Shown piece by piece: positions 1 through 8,849 of a stretch of DNA of 64,000 bases (the stretch's first letter is position 1; each line of letters opens with the position of its first letter). Under the pieces are notes generated by a model that saw only the letters and a list, made by a program, of their open reading frames with translations, was not told the origin of the DNA and made no database searches. Source of the DNA: Microterricola pindariensis (GTDB taxonomy: Bacteria > Actinomycetota > Actinomycetes > Actinomycetales > Microbacteriaceae). The DNA lies in the NCBI RefSeq assembly GCF_002936985.1, contig NZ_MPZN01000008.1, forward strand, positions 1 to 64,000. The letters run 5' to 3'. A program made the position numbers and the translations under genes.

Positions 1-429
1 CATCGACGACCCGGTTCCCAGCGGGGACCGTTTCTCGCGCGAGGTCTCGATACGCTCGTTCCTCGCTACTCGACCAGCGGGTGTTGCTACACCCCGGCTT
101 CGGTCGCTCGTTCCTCGCTCCCTCCAGCCGACGTGGAAGGGGAGCGGGACGCGCTCATCCCCGCTGGCTCGAGGGAGCGCCAGCGACCGAAGCCAAGGCC
201 GCCGCTCCCCGTTGGTCGAGTAGGCCCGCCAGGGCCGTATCGAGACCCGGTTCCCAGCTGGGACTGTTTCTCGTGCGAGGTCTCGATACGCTCGTTCCTC
301 ACTACTCGACCAGCGGGATGGGCACCCCGGCTTCGGTCGCTCGTTCCTCACTCCCTCCAGCCGACGTGGAAGGGGAGCGGGACGCGCTCATCCCCGCTGG
401 CTCGAGGGAGCGCCAGCGACCGAAGCCAA
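1..429. repeat. Extragenic duplicated repeat cluster
   Basis: No gene is visible here. A unit of about 72 bp (9-81) recurs at 245-317; it holds the GGTCTCGATACGCTCGTTCC and CTACTCGACCAGCGGG motifs. A second unit of 106 bp (91-196) recurs at 324-429 with one mismatch. The ends of the second unit are inverted copies of each other (GGCTTCGGTCGCT against AGCGACCGAAGCC), so each copy can fold into a long hairpin. A related inverted module, GTTGGTCGAGTAGG...GTATCGAGACC, sits at 211-247 between the copies. The pattern looks like a dispersed extragenic palindromic repeat family that has been duplicated in tandem. It is seen directly; its mobility and function are unknown. Confidence 0.8.
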
Positions 430-432
430 CGG

Positions 433-1494
433 TCAGCGGGCGGGCGGGGCCGTCGTGTTGCCGCGGTGGAAGACGCTGCTGAAGCAGGTGCCCTCCGGAT
501 GCTCGCCGGCCAGCATCTGCACCAGCGCCTCCCCGGCCGCGCGGCCCTTCGCCGCCGACGGCTGCACCAGCGTCGTCAGGTCGTAGGGCGCGAGCCCGTC
601 GACCCTGACGCCGTCGAAGCCGAGCACACTCACGTCGGCCGGCACCGCGAGGCCGAGCTCCTCCGCGGCACGGATCACGCCGGCGGCCAGCAGGTCGCTC
701 TGCGCGATCACCGCCGTCGGCCGGGTCTCGGGGTCGGCCAGCAGCGCGAGGCCAGCCAGCCGCCCCTCCTCGACGTCGCTGGCACCGGCGGTCACCCCGC
801 CGATGCCGGGGAACACGATGCGGGCGCCGGCGATGCGCTCGCTCGTCGTCGCCGAGGTGCTCTCGTCCTCGCGCTCTGGCGTGAGCGGGCCGCGCGTGCG
901 CTCGGGGTCGAGCGGCAGCGTGACGAGGGCGACCCGGCTGTGCCCGAGCTCCCGCAGGTGCTCGGCGCCGCGGCGCGTGGCATCCTCGTTGTCGATCGAG
1001 ATCTCGATGATGTCGTCCCCGGCGTGGCCCTCGATGGCGACCATCGGGATGCCGCGCAGCCGGAGCTGCGCGACGGTGTGCGCGAGCCGCGGGCTGCAGC
1101 CGATCAGGGCGACCGCGTCGACGGGGGCGTTGGCGACGCTGACGGCCCCCTCTCCGGTGTCGGTGAGCAGCAACAGCCCGGCGCCGAGCGGCACGATGCC
1201 CTCCGAGATGCCGTCGAGCACCTGAATCTTCACCGGGTCGAGGAAGGCGGCGCGCACCCGCTCCTCGAGCACGACGCCGACGATCCCGGAACGGCCGCGG
1301 CGCAGCGACTGCGCGCGCGGGTCGGGGCCGGCATAGTCGAGCGCCTTCGCTGCCGCGAACACCCGCTCGCGGGTCGCCTCCGAGACCGGCCCGGAGCCGC
1401 TGAAGGCCAGCGAGGCCGTCGAGGCCGAGACGCCGGCGCGGGCTGCCACGTCGGCGAGTGTCGGGCGAGCGTGTGCTGCAGCGGCATCCGTCAT
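433..1494 (-). CDS. LacI-family transcriptional repressor
   Basis: A 353-aa LacI/GalR-type regulator. The N-terminal helix-turn-helix reads TLADVAARAGVSASTASLAF at about residues 12-31, followed by a hinge and a periplasmic-binding-protein-like effector domain (VGVVLEERVRAAFLDPV..., ...VLGFDGVRVDGLAPYDLTTL). The ATG start lies 23 bp from a perfect palindrome in the gap to the divergent MFS permease gene, so it most likely represses that permease and itself. The ligand cannot be told from sequence; a sugar or sugar-like compound is usual for the family. Confidence 0.93.
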   Translation of the reverse strand: MTDAAAAHARPTLADVAARAGVSASTASLAFSGSGPVSEATRERVFAAAKALDYAGPDPRAQSLRRGRSGIVGVVLEERVRAAFLDPVKIQVLDGISEGIVPLGAGLLLLTDTGEGAVSVANAPVDAVALIGCSPRLAHTVAQLRLRGIPMVAIEGHAGDDIIEISIDNEDATRRGAEHLRELGHSRVALVTLPLDPERTRGPLTPEREDESTSATTSERIAGARIVFPGIGGVTAGASDVEEGRLAGLALLADPETRPTAVIAQSDLLAAGVIRAAEELGLAVPADVSVLGFDGVRVDGLAPYDLTTLVQPSAAKGRAAGEALVQMLAGEHPEGTCFSSVFHRGNTTAPPAR

Positions 1495-1516
1495 GTGGGT
1501 AGTCTAGATCGAACAA

Positions 1517-1532
1517 ATCGAATCGATTCGAT
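1517..1532. promoter_or_regulatory. LacI-type operator, perfect palindrome
   Basis: ATCGAATCGATTCGAT is a perfect 16-bp palindrome with a central CG, the form expected for a LacI/GalR operator. It lies in the 91-bp gap between the divergent lacI-type gene and the MFS permease gene, well placed to control both. The sequence is seen; the binding protein is inferred from position. Confidence 0.75.
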
Positions 1533-1585
1533 ACTATGGCTATCGCGCACACCGGATGCCACACCCACCCGAACATCGGAACGCC

Positions 1586-2848
1586 ATGTCAGAGCCGATC
1601 TCCCCGCCCGCCATCGCCACCGCGCCGACCCCGCGGCACGGCCTGCTGGCCTGGCGCAACGCCGTCTTCGCCGTGTTCTTCCTGAGCGGCCTGAGCGTCG
1701 CCAGCTGGGTCTCGCGCATCCCCGCGGTCCGCGACGACCTGCAGATCTCACTGGAGACCGTCGGCCTGGTGATCCTCGGCATGTCGATCGGCTCGATCAT
1801 CGGGCTCACCCTGTCGGCCGCCATCCTGGCCCGCTTCGGCGCGCGCCTCGGCATGATCCTCGCCCTCTGCATCGTCGCCACCGGGCTTGTCACGGTGGGC
1901 CTCGGCAGCAGCGTGTTCACCCTGCTGCCCGTCATCGTGGTCGGCATGGCGCTGTTCGGCTTCGGCAACGGCGCCGTCGACGTGATGATGAACGTCGAGG
2001 GCGCGGCGGCCGAGCGGGAGATCGGCAAGACGCTGATGCCGCTGATGCACGCCTTCTTCAGCTTCGGCACCATGGCCGGCGCCGCGCTCGGCGCCGCCGC
2101 CTCCGCCCTGCACGTGCCCGTCGGCGCCCACCTGGCGATCATGGCGGCACTGATCGTCGCCGCCATCTTCGTCGCGGTCCGATACATTCCGATCCGCGAA
2201 TCCGTCGGCGACGATCCGCACACCGCGGCGCCCCGCCTGCCCTGGGCCGCCCGGCTGCGCGAGAACCTGGCCGTCTTCGCCGACGCCCGCCTCCTGCTGA
2301 TCGGCGTCATCGTGCTCGGCACCTCGTTCGCCGAGGGCTCGGCGAACGACTGGATCGCCCTCGCCGTCGTCGACGGCCACGGCTTCGACAACACAACGGG
2401 CGCCATCATCTTCGGCGTGTTCGTGACGGCGATGACGGTCGGCCGCGTCGCCGGCGGCCCGATCCTCGACCGTTTCAGCCGCGTCCCGGTGCTGCGCGCC
2501 TGCGCCGCACTGGGCATCGTCGGCCTCGGCCTGTTCCTCTTCGGCGGCGGCGGCATGCCCGTCATCATCATCGGCACCATCCTCTGGGGCCTCGGCAGCG
2601 CCCTCGGCTTCCCCGTCGGGATGTCGGCCGCGGCCGACGACGCGAAGCACGCGGCCGCCCGGGTCAGCGCCGTCGCCATCATCGGCTACGGCGCCTTCCT
2701 GGCCGGCCCGCCGCTGCTCGGCTTCCTCGGCCAGCACTTCGGCATCCTGAACGCCCTCATCGTCGTGCTCGTGCTGCTGCTCCTGGCCGGGCTCTGCGCC
2801 CCGGCCGCCCGCGAGGCCTCACGCCGGGCTCCCGCCCCCACCGCCTAG
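1586..2848 (+). CDS. MFS transporter (drug/sugar-permease type)
   Basis: A 420-aa integral membrane protein with about 12 hydrophobic segments and a major-facilitator fold. The first helix starts at RNAVFAVFFLSGLSVASWVS and the loop after it reads RIPAVRDDL; the cytosolic loop between TM2 and TM3 carries ARFGARLGM. It ends in a short Arg/Ala tail. I take ATG 1586; an in-frame ATG at 1556 would add ten residues and neither has a clear Shine-Dalgarno. It is divergent from a LacI-type repressor with a shared operator, which suggests substrate-induced expression. This MFS subfamily is often paired with LacI regulators in Microbacteriaceae. Substrate unknown. Confidence 0.88.
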   Translation: MSEPISPPAIATAPTPRHGLLAWRNAVFAVFFLSGLSVASWVSRIPAVRDDLQISLETVGLVILGMSIGSIIGLTLSAAILARFGARLGMILALCIVATGLVTVGLGSSVFTLLPVIVVGMALFGFGNGAVDVMMNVEGAAAEREIGKTLMPLMHAFFSFGTMAGAALGAAASALHVPVGAHLAIMAALIVAAIFVAVRYIPIRESVGDDPHTAAPRLPWAARLRENLAVFADARLLLIGVIVLGTSFAEGSANDWIALAVVDGHGFDNTTGAIIFGVFVTAMTVGRVAGGPILDRFSRVPVLRACAALGIVGLGLFLFGGGGMPVIIIGTILWGLGSALGFPVGMSAAADDAKHAAARVSAVAIIGYGAFLAGPPLLGFLGQHFGILNALIVVLVLLLLAGLCAPAAREASRRAPAPTA

Positions 2849-2849
2849 C

Positions 2850-2880
2850 GGCGAGGGGCGGCGACCCGCCGCCCCTCGCC
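2850..2880 (+). terminator. Hairpin terminator after MFS gene
   Basis: Thirteen-base perfect arms (GGCGAGGGGCGGC and its complement) with a five-base loop start two bases after the permease stop codon. There is no T-run, so it may be a weak or factor-assisted terminator, which is common in high-GC actinobacteria. Confidence 0.6.
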
Positions 2881-2893
2881 CCTGCACCCTGTT

Positions 2894-2959
2894 CCCGCGC
2901 CGCTCCCGCACCACTCCCGCGCCGCTCCCGCACCACTCCCGCGCCACTCCCGCGCCACT
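2894..2959. repeat. Six-copy 11-bp tandem repeat
   Basis: Six consecutive 11-bp units of the form CCCGCGCCGCT or CCCGCACCACT lie between the MFS terminator and the sulfatase-operon promoter. The first four units alternate between the two variants. A slippage-prone microsatellite is the simplest reading; no protein is encoded. Confidence 0.8.
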
Positions 2960-2982
2960 CCCGCCCGCGCAATCGCGCGGGC

Positions 2983-3010
2983 TTGACGTGAACCGCTGCG
3001 CTGACATACT
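2983..3010 (+). promoter_or_regulatory. Candidate sigma-70-like promoter of sulfatase operon
   Basis: TTGACG at 2983-2988 and CATACT at 3005-3010 are separated by 16 bp. A tandem LacI-type operator begins 15 bp downstream, over the expected transcription start. This arrangement suits repression by blocking the polymerase. Promoter activity is inferred from sequence. Confidence 0.55.
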
Positions 3011-3024
3011 CTTCCCTGCGGAAA

Positions 3025-3050
3025 TGGAATCGATTCCGGGATCGATTCCA
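3025..3050. promoter_or_regulatory. Tandem LacI-type operators
   Basis: GGAATCGATTCC (3026-3037) is a perfect 12-bp palindrome. It is followed at once by ATCGATTCCA (3041-3050), which is also the inverted copy of TGGAATCGAT (3025-3034). The site therefore offers two overlapping ways to bind a LacI dimer. The probable repressor is the LacI-type protein encoded at 7764, the last gene of this operon-like run, or the one at 433, whose own operator also has an AATCGATT core. Confidence 0.7.
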
Positions 3051-3114
3051 GTTGATCCGGCTTGCATACACCACCCCCACATTTTGAGCTGGTCCACTGT
3101 CAATGAGGAGAGAA

Positions 3115-4467
3115 ATGGACACGACAATTTCGGCACAGAGCGCGCCGACGCAGCAGCACCAGCGGCGATCGGCGACGCGCGCCGTCGCGGCCAGCACCGT
3201 CGGCTCCGTGCTGGAGTACTACGACTTCTTCGTCTTCGGCTCGCTCTCTGCCCTGGTGTTCGGCCAGGTCTTCTTCGCGGCCGATGACCCCGCCGTGGCG
3301 ACCCTGCTCTCCTTGGCCACCTTTACCGTCGGCTTCATCGCCCGCCCGCTCGGCGGCATCATCCTCGGCCACTTCGGCGACCGCGTCGGCCGCAAGCGCG
3401 TGCTGCTCTTCACCTTCATGCTCACCGGCATCGTCACGGTGCTGATCGGCTTCCTGCCCACCTACGCCCAGGTCGGCGCCATCGCGCCGATCCTGCTCGT
3501 GCTGCTGCGCATCCTGCAGGGCATCGGCATCGGCGGCGAGTGGGGCGGGGCGGCCCTGCTGGCCGTCGAGCACGCCCCGGCCAACCGCCGCGGCCTCTTC
3601 GGCAGCATCGTGCAGGCCGGCGCCCCGATCGGCGTGATCCTCTCCTCCGGTGTCGTCGCGATCCTCACGGCGACCATGGGCATCGAGGGCCTCGTCGCGG
3701 GCGGCTGGCGCATCCCGTTCCTCGCCAGCGCCGCACTGCTCCTCGTCGGCCTCTTCCTCCGCTTCCGCGTCGAGGAGACGCCGGAGTTCACCGCCGTCAA
3801 GGAGGAGAAGAGCGAGGCGAAGATGCCCGTCCTCGAGGCGCTGCGCAGCTACCCGAAGGAGATCCTGGCCGCGATCTTCATCCACACCAGCGACACCACC
3901 CTCGGCCTGGTGCAGGGCGTCTTCGTGCTCGGCTACGCCTCCGGCGTGCTCGGCATGGACCCGACCATCGTGCTCCTGGCCAACATCTTCTCCTCGGTCG
4001 TGAACCTCATCATCACGCCGATCGCCGGGCACTTCGGCGACAGCTACGGGCAGAAGCGCGTGCTGAGCGTCGGCCTGGTGGCCCTCGCCCTCTGGGCGTT
4101 CCCGATGTTCTGGCTGATCGGCACCGGCACCGTTGTCGGACTGTTCACCGCGACCGGCGTCAGCGGCTTGCTCGTGGGCACGCTCTTCAGCCAGCAGGCG
4201 ACGCTCTTCGCCGACATGTTCGACCCGCGCGTGCGCTACTCCGGCATGTCGATGGGCTTCCAGCTCGGCACCGTGCTCGGCGGCGGCTTCGGACCGCTCA
4301 TCGCCCAGTCGCTCACCTCGGCCACCGGCGGTGCGACGTGGAGCGTCTCGACGTACATCCTGTTCATCGCGATCGTCGCCCTGTTCTTCACGATCACGGT
4401 CAAGCCGCGATTCGGGGCCCACGCGCACGCCAACGTCGGCCGTCGCGCGGCCGTGCCCACCCGCTAG
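3115..4467 (+). CDS. MHS-family MFS symporter (shikimate/proline-betaine type)
   Basis: A 450-aa transporter of the metabolite:H+ symporter family. The hallmark N-terminal ...SVLEYYDFFVFGSL... is present, as is the TM2-TM3 loop HFGDRVGRKRVLL, repeated in the second half as HFGDSYGQKRVLS, and the IGGEWGGAALLAVEHAP segment in TM4-5. ATG 3115 is chosen because GAGGAGAG lies just upstream; the ATG at 3103 has no Shine-Dalgarno. It is the first gene of a run with a sulfatase and a nucleoside hydrolase, so it likely imports their substrate or product, an organic anion. The exact substrate is unknown. Confidence 0.9.
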   Translation: MDTTISAQSAPTQQHQRRSATRAVAASTVGSVLEYYDFFVFGSLSALVFGQVFFAADDPAVATLLSLATFTVGFIARPLGGIILGHFGDRVGRKRVLLFTFMLTGIVTVLIGFLPTYAQVGAIAPILLVLLRILQGIGIGGEWGGAALLAVEHAPANRRGLFGSIVQAGAPIGVILSSGVVAILTATMGIEGLVAGGWRIPFLASAALLLVGLFLRFRVEETPEFTAVKEEKSEAKMPVLEALRSYPKEILAAIFIHTSDTTLGLVQGVFVLGYASGVLGMDPTIVLLANIFSSVVNLIITPIAGHFGDSYGQKRVLSVGLVALALWAFPMFWLIGTGTVVGLFTATGVSGLLVGTLFSQQATLFADMFDPRVRYSGMSMGFQLGTVLGGGFGPLIAQSLTSATGGATWSVSTYILFIAIVALFFTITVKPRFGAHAHANVGRRAAVPTR

Positions 4468-4520
4468 CCGCCCCGCGCGTCAGCCCACTCGTGACACCGC
4501 CCAGGAAAGGCCCTTCACCC

Positions 4521-6743
4521 ATGTCGACTTCTCCCGCAGAATTTGCCGGAATCATTGGCGAGACGGTCGCAGACTCGACGCCTTCCTGGGCGGAACCGAG
4601 CAGCGCCCGCGCCAAGCGGCCCAACGTGGTCGTGGTGATCCTCGACGACACGGGCTGGGCGGACTTCGGCTGCTTCGGCTCGGAGATCAGCACGCCCACG
4701 ATCGACGCCCTGGCGGCATCCGGGGTGCGCTTCAGCAATTTCAACGTCACGCCGCTCTGCTCGCCGACCCGGGCCTCGCTGCTCAGCGGGCGCAACCACC
4801 ACGCGATCGGCATGCGATTCCTGGCCGACACCGACACCGGGTTCCCGAACTCCCGCGGGGCGATCCGGCCGGATGTCGCACTGCTGCCGCAGATCCTGCG
4901 CGAGGAGGGCTACGGCACCTACCTCGTCGGCAAATGGCACCTCGCCCCGCTGCACGAGCTGACCCCGGCCGGACCGTACCAGAACTGGCCGCTCGCTCGC
5001 GGCTTCGACCGCTACTACGGCTTCCTCGACGGCTGCACCGACCAGTACGAGCCGGAGCTCTACGAGGACAACCACCCGACGGCCGTGCCGGACCGGCCGA
5101 ACTACCACCTGAGCGAGGACCTCGCCGACAAGGCGGCCAGCTATGTGCGCAACCACGTCGCCTACCGACCGCACGACCCGTTCTACCTCCAGCTCGCGCT
5201 CGGCGCCACGCACGCCCCGTTCCAGGCGCCGCGGGAGTTCATCGACCGCTACGTCGACACCTTCACCACGGGCTGGGACGTCACCCGGCGCGAGCGGCTG
5301 GAGCGCCAGATCGAGCTCGGCCTCTCCCCCGAGGGCACGACGCTGACCGAACGCGTCGACGGCGTCGCGGCGTGGGACGAGCTCGACGACGAGCAGCGCA
5401 CCGTCTTCGCGCAGCTCCAGGCGGCCTTCGCCGGATTCCTCGAGCACGCCGACGCGCAGCTGGGCCGATTCCTCAACGAGCTGAGCGCCCTCGGCGAGCG
5501 CGACAACACGATCGTGCTCGTGCTCTCCGACAACGGGGCCAGCCCAGAGGGCGGCGCAGGCGGCGACGTCGACACCAACGCGCCGTACAGCGGCGTGCGC
5601 CGCAGCGCGGCCGAGCTGCTGCCCCTGCTCGACGAGCTGGGCTCCAGCACCGGCGGCGCGCACTACCCGACCGGCTGGGCGATGGCCGGCAACACCCCGT
5701 TCCGGCGCTACAAGCAGTTCGTCGACCTCGGCGGCGTGCGCTCCCCGCTCGTCGTCTCCTGGCCGGCCGGCAATGTCGAGGCCGGATCGGTGCGCCCGCA
5801 GTTCGTGCACGCCATCGACATCGCCCCGACGCTGCTCGAGCTGCTCGGCGTGCAGCCGCCCGCCCCCATGGACGGCTCCAGCGTCGCGGCGGCACTCACG
5901 AGCGACAGCCCCGAGATCGGGCGCAGCACCCAGCACTGGGAGATGCTCGGCCACCGGGCGATCTGGCACGACGGCTGGCGCGCGGTGACCAGGCACGTCG
6001 GCGGTGAACCGTACGAGAACGACGAGTGGCGCCTCTACGACGCCCGCAACGACTTCGCCGAGTCCATCGACATCGCCGCGAGCGAGCCCGAGCGGCTGAG
6101 CGAGCTGCAGGGGCTGTGGTGGAAGGCCGCGCAGGCGCACGACATGTTCCCGCTCGACGACCGGCCACTGCACGAGCTCATCGGCATCCGCGGCCCCGTC
6201 GGCCTCTACGCCGAGCGCCAGTTCGTGCTGCGCCCCGGCCAGGGCCATGTGCCGCTCTCCAGCGCCGTCACCGGCTCGAACCGCTCCATCGACGTCACCG
6301 CGCACTTCCTCGCCGACGCGAGCGCCGAGGGCGGCGTGCTGCTCTCCAGCGGCAACGTGCAGGGCGGCTTCCTGCTGCGCTGCGAGGCCGGCCGCCTCGT
6401 CTTCGAGCACTCCATGCTCGGCGAGCACGTCAGCGTCAGCTCCCCCGAGCCGCTCGGCGCCGAGGTGCGGACGGCCGGGTTCCGGCTCACCGCGCACGAG
6501 GACCGCACGGGCGACGTCGAGCTCGTCGTGGGCGACCAGGTGGTGGCATCCGTGCACCTCGGCAACACCTCGGCCCACCTCTCCTTCTGGGGCATGGATG
6601 TCGGCGAGGCGCCGGTGAGCACGTTTAGCAGCGCACCGCTGCGCCCGGTGAGCGCCGGGCTGCTCGAGCGCATCGTCGTCGACGTGCACCCGGCCGCCGA
6701 CGATGCGCTGGAGCTGGCCGAGTCGATTCTGGCCAGCGAATGA
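4521..6743 (+). CDS. Type I (formylglycine) sulfatase
   Basis: A 740-aa alkaline-phosphatase-superfamily sulfatase that should hydrolyse a sulfate ester. Metal-binding LDDTGWADFG starts at residue 41. The maturation motif C80-S-P-T-R84 followed by ASLLSGR is intact, so Cys80 is expected to become formylglycine. YGTYLVGKWHL and LSDNGASPEGG supply further active-site residues. Residues from about 560 on form an extra C-terminal beta-rich domain (VLLSSGNVQGGFLLRCEAGRLVFEH region cut short here), as in large arylsulfatases. No signal peptide is seen, so it is probably cytosolic. Start at ATG 4521 after AGGAAAGG. Its stop overlaps the next gene by four bases. No formylglycine-generating enzyme is encoded in the window. 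Confidence 0.93.
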   Translation: MSTSPAEFAGIIGETVADSTPSWAEPSSARAKRPNVVVVILDDTGWADFGCFGSEISTPTIDALAASGVRFSNFNVTPLCSPTRASLLSGRNHHAIGMRFLADTDTGFPNSRGAIRPDVALLPQILREEGYGTYLVGKWHLAPLHELTPAGPYQNWPLARGFDRYYGFLDGCTDQYEPELYEDNHPTAVPDRPNYHLSEDLADKAASYVRNHVAYRPHDPFYLQLALGATHAPFQAPREFIDRYVDTFTTGWDVTRRERLERQIELGLSPEGTTLTERVDGVAAWDELDDEQRTVFAQLQAAFAGFLEHADAQLGRFLNELSALGERDNTIVLVLSDNGASPEGGAGGDVDTNAPYSGVRRSAAELLPLLDELGSSTGGAHYPTGWAMAGNTPFRRYKQFVDLGGVRSPLVVSWPAGNVEAGSVRPQFVHAIDIAPTLLELLGVQPPAPMDGSSVAAALTSDSPEIGRSTQHWEMLGHRAIWHDGWRAVTRHVGGEPYENDEWRLYDARNDFAESIDIAASEPERLSELQGLWWKAAQAHDMFPLDDRPLHELIGIRGPVGLYAERQFVLRPGQGHVPLSSAVTGSNRSIDVTAHFLADASAEGGVLLSSGNVQGGFLLRCEAGRLVFEHSMLGEHVSVSSPEPLGAEVRTAGFRLTAHEDRTGDVELVVGDQVVASVHLGNTSAHLSFWGMDVGEAPVSTFSSAPLRPVSAGLLERIVVDVHPAADDALELAESILASE

Positions 6744-7717
6744 GCGCGGCAGCGCGCCCGGTCATCCTCGACGTCGACACCGGGATCGACGACGCGCTCG
6801 CCCTCATGCTGGCGGGCCTCAGCCCCGCGCTCGACGTGCGGGCCGTCACCTGCGTCGGCGGCAACGTCCACCTCGAGCAGGTCGTGCAGAACACGCTGCA
6901 GGTGCTGGAGCTCATCGGGCGCCGCGACATCCCCGTCGCGGCCGGGGCGCGCCAGCCCCTGCTCGAGTCGCCGATCGACGCCAGCTACATCCACGGCAGC
7001 AACGGCGTCGCCGACGCCGTGCTGCCGGCCGCGAGCCGCCAGCCGGAGGGCGTCCACGCCGTCGAGCTGCTGCGCCGCACGCTGCAGGATGCCGACGCCC
7101 CCGTCACGATCATCGCGCTGGCGCCGCTGACCAACATCGCACTGTTCGTCACGATGTACCCGGAGCTGCTGCCGCGCATCGAGCGCATCGTGTTCATGGG
7201 CGGCGCCGTCGGTGCCGGGAACGCCACCGCCAGCGCCGAATTCAACGTCTGGCACGACCCGGAGGCCGCCGCCATCGTGCTGCGCAGCGGTGTCGCCACC
7301 ACCATGTACGGCCTGGAGGCGTTCTACGCCGTCACCTGCTCGGCCGAGCAGATCGCCGCGCTCGGCGCTGCCGCACCCGGCTCGGTCGCCTCGACGGTCG
7401 GCACCCTGCTGGCGCACCTGGCGGTCGTGACCGAGAACGAGGAGCGGATCGCGGGCGTCGGCGCCGCGGCCATCGGCGATGCCGGAACCGTCTGCGCCGT
7501 GATCGACCCGGACGGCCTCACCCTGCGCCGCGCGCAGGTCGAGGTCGCGCTGGCGCCCGGGATCACCCGCGGCCAGACCGTCGTGGACCTGCGCACCGGC
7601 CTCGGCGCCGGCGGCGCGGAGACGCACGAGGCGGCCGGCAACGTCGATGTCGTGCTCGCGGTGCGGGGCGAATCGTTCTCCCGCCTCTTCCTCGAGACGG
7701 TGACCGGGCCGTTCTGA
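6740..7717 (+). CDS. Nucleoside hydrolase (inosine/uridine-preferring family)
   Basis: A 325-aa nucleoside hydrolase. The Ca2+-binding signature VILDVDTGIDDALALMLA lies at residues 8-25 with the expected Asp cluster, and VFMGGAVGAGNATASAEFNV around residue 155 is the second family motif. The enzyme cleaves N-glycosidic bonds of ribonucleosides; members also act on related ribosides. The ATGA overlap with the sulfatase gene indicates translational coupling, so a substrate carrying both a sulfate ester and an N-riboside-like bond is possible but unproven. Confidence 0.9.
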   Translation: MSAAARPVILDVDTGIDDALALMLAGLSPALDVRAVTCVGGNVHLEQVVQNTLQVLELIGRRDIPVAAGARQPLLESPIDASYIHGSNGVADAVLPAASRQPEGVHAVELLRRTLQDADAPVTIIALAPLTNIALFVTMYPELLPRIERIVFMGGAVGAGNATASAEFNVWHDPEAAAIVLRSGVATTMYGLEAFYAVTCSAEQIAALGAAAPGSVASTVGTLLAHLAVVTENEERIAGVGAAAIGDAGTVCAVIDPDGLTLRRAQVEVALAPGITRGQTVVDLRTGLGAGGAETHEAAGNVDVVLAVRGESFSRLFLETVTGPF

Positions 7718-7763
7718 CGGATCCGGCCCCGGCGCGGGCGCGGGCGACACTAAGATCGCAAGG

Positions 7764-8840
7764 ATGACAGGCAGAGACGCAACAGCGGGCGCGGCGACGA
7801 TTCTCGACGTCGCTCGCCTGGCCGGCGTCTCGCGCACGACCGTCTCCCGCGTGCTCAACGAGCCGGAGCGCGTCACCGCGGCAACGCTCGACCGGGTGAA
7901 CGACGCCGCCGCACGGCTCAACTACCACCCGAGCGCCGCGGCACGCACGCTCCGCATCGGGCGCACCGGCACCATCGCGCTCATCGTCGGCGACATCGCC
8001 CAGCCGTTCCACGGCGCCCTCGCCCAGGTGATCGCCGCCGCCGCCGAGGCCCGCGGAATGACCGTCGCCCTGCACGACCTCGCCCATAGCCAGGGCCGCC
8101 TGGTGCGGGTGCTCGAGAAGCTGCCCAGCCAGGGTATCGACGCGGCGATCATCGCCACCGCCGACCCGATCGACTCCCCCGAGGCGCAGTCCGCCATCGC
8201 CGCGCTCGTGCGCCAGGGGATCCCCGTCCTCACCACGATGGGCACGTCGGGCGTGGAGGGCGCGCACGTCGCCGACAGCGGCCACCTGGATTCCGCGGCA
8301 CGGGCCACCGCCGAGCTCATCGACTCCGGGGCCCGATCGGTCGCCCTCCTCGTCGGGCGTGCCGACGGCACGCACGCCGACAAGCTCCGCCTGGGCTACG
8401 AGCGGGCGCTCCGCCGCGTCGGGGCCCCCGCGATCGAGATCGACGGCGGGTACGACTTCGAACTGTCCCGGCAGGCCGTGACCGCCCTGCTCCGGGAGCG
8501 CCCGGCCGTCGACGCCCTCGTGGTCGGCACGCTGCCCATGGCCCTCGGCGCCCTGCGCGCCGCGGAAGACCTCGGCATTCCCGTGCCGCGAGCGCTCGCC
8601 CTGATCGCCTGCGAGGAGGTGCCGCTGGCCGCCCAGGTGCGCCCGGCCGTCAGCACCGTCTGCATCGATGTCGGCGCCAACGGAGCACAGATCATGCGGG
8701 TCCTGGACGCCGCGCTGACCGGCGACGCCCCCACCGGCGACCCTGCCACGCCGGTCGCTGTTTACCGCGAGACCTTCGTCGGGCCCGCCCACCCGAAGCA
8801 CAGCGCCGCGGCATCCGAGAGCACAGGTCGAAGCGTCTAA
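7764..8840 (+). CDS. LacI-family transcriptional regulator
   Basis: A 358-aa LacI-type regulator with helix-turn-helix TILDVARLAGVSRTTVSRVL near the N-terminus, hinge helix YHPSAAARTLRIG, and a ligand-binding domain with GTIALIVGDIAQPFHGALAQ. It is the last gene in the sulfatase run (46 bp after the nucleoside hydrolase), and the tandem operator at 3025-3050 is its likely target. It is followed nine bases later by nucS, a housekeeping repair gene, so the substrate-specific unit seems to end here. Confidence 0.93.
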   Translation: MTGRDATAGAATILDVARLAGVSRTTVSRVLNEPERVTAATLDRVNDAAARLNYHPSAAARTLRIGRTGTIALIVGDIAQPFHGALAQVIAAAAEARGMTVALHDLAHSQGRLVRVLEKLPSQGIDAAIIATADPIDSPEAQSAIAALVRQGIPVLTTMGTSGVEGAHVADSGHLDSAARATAELIDSGARSVALLVGRADGTHADKLRLGYERALRRVGAPAIEIDGGYDFELSRQAVTALLRERPAVDALVVGTLPMALGALRAAEDLGIPVPRALALIACEEVPLAAQVRPAVSTVCIDVGANGAQIMRVLDAALTGDAPTGDPATPVAVYRETFVGPAHPKHSAAASESTGRSV

Positions 8841-8849
8841 ACTCAGACG

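Noticed and set aside
133-2991. Very long plus-strand open frame over the LacI and MFS genes
   Set aside because: Arg/Pro/Gly-rich nonsense composition typical of an antisense or shifted frame in high-GC DNA; the LacI and MFS frames have real domains.
4515-6689. 724-codon minus-strand frame opposite the sulfatase gene
   Set aside because: No motif and biased composition; the sulfatase frame holds an intact catalytic motif.
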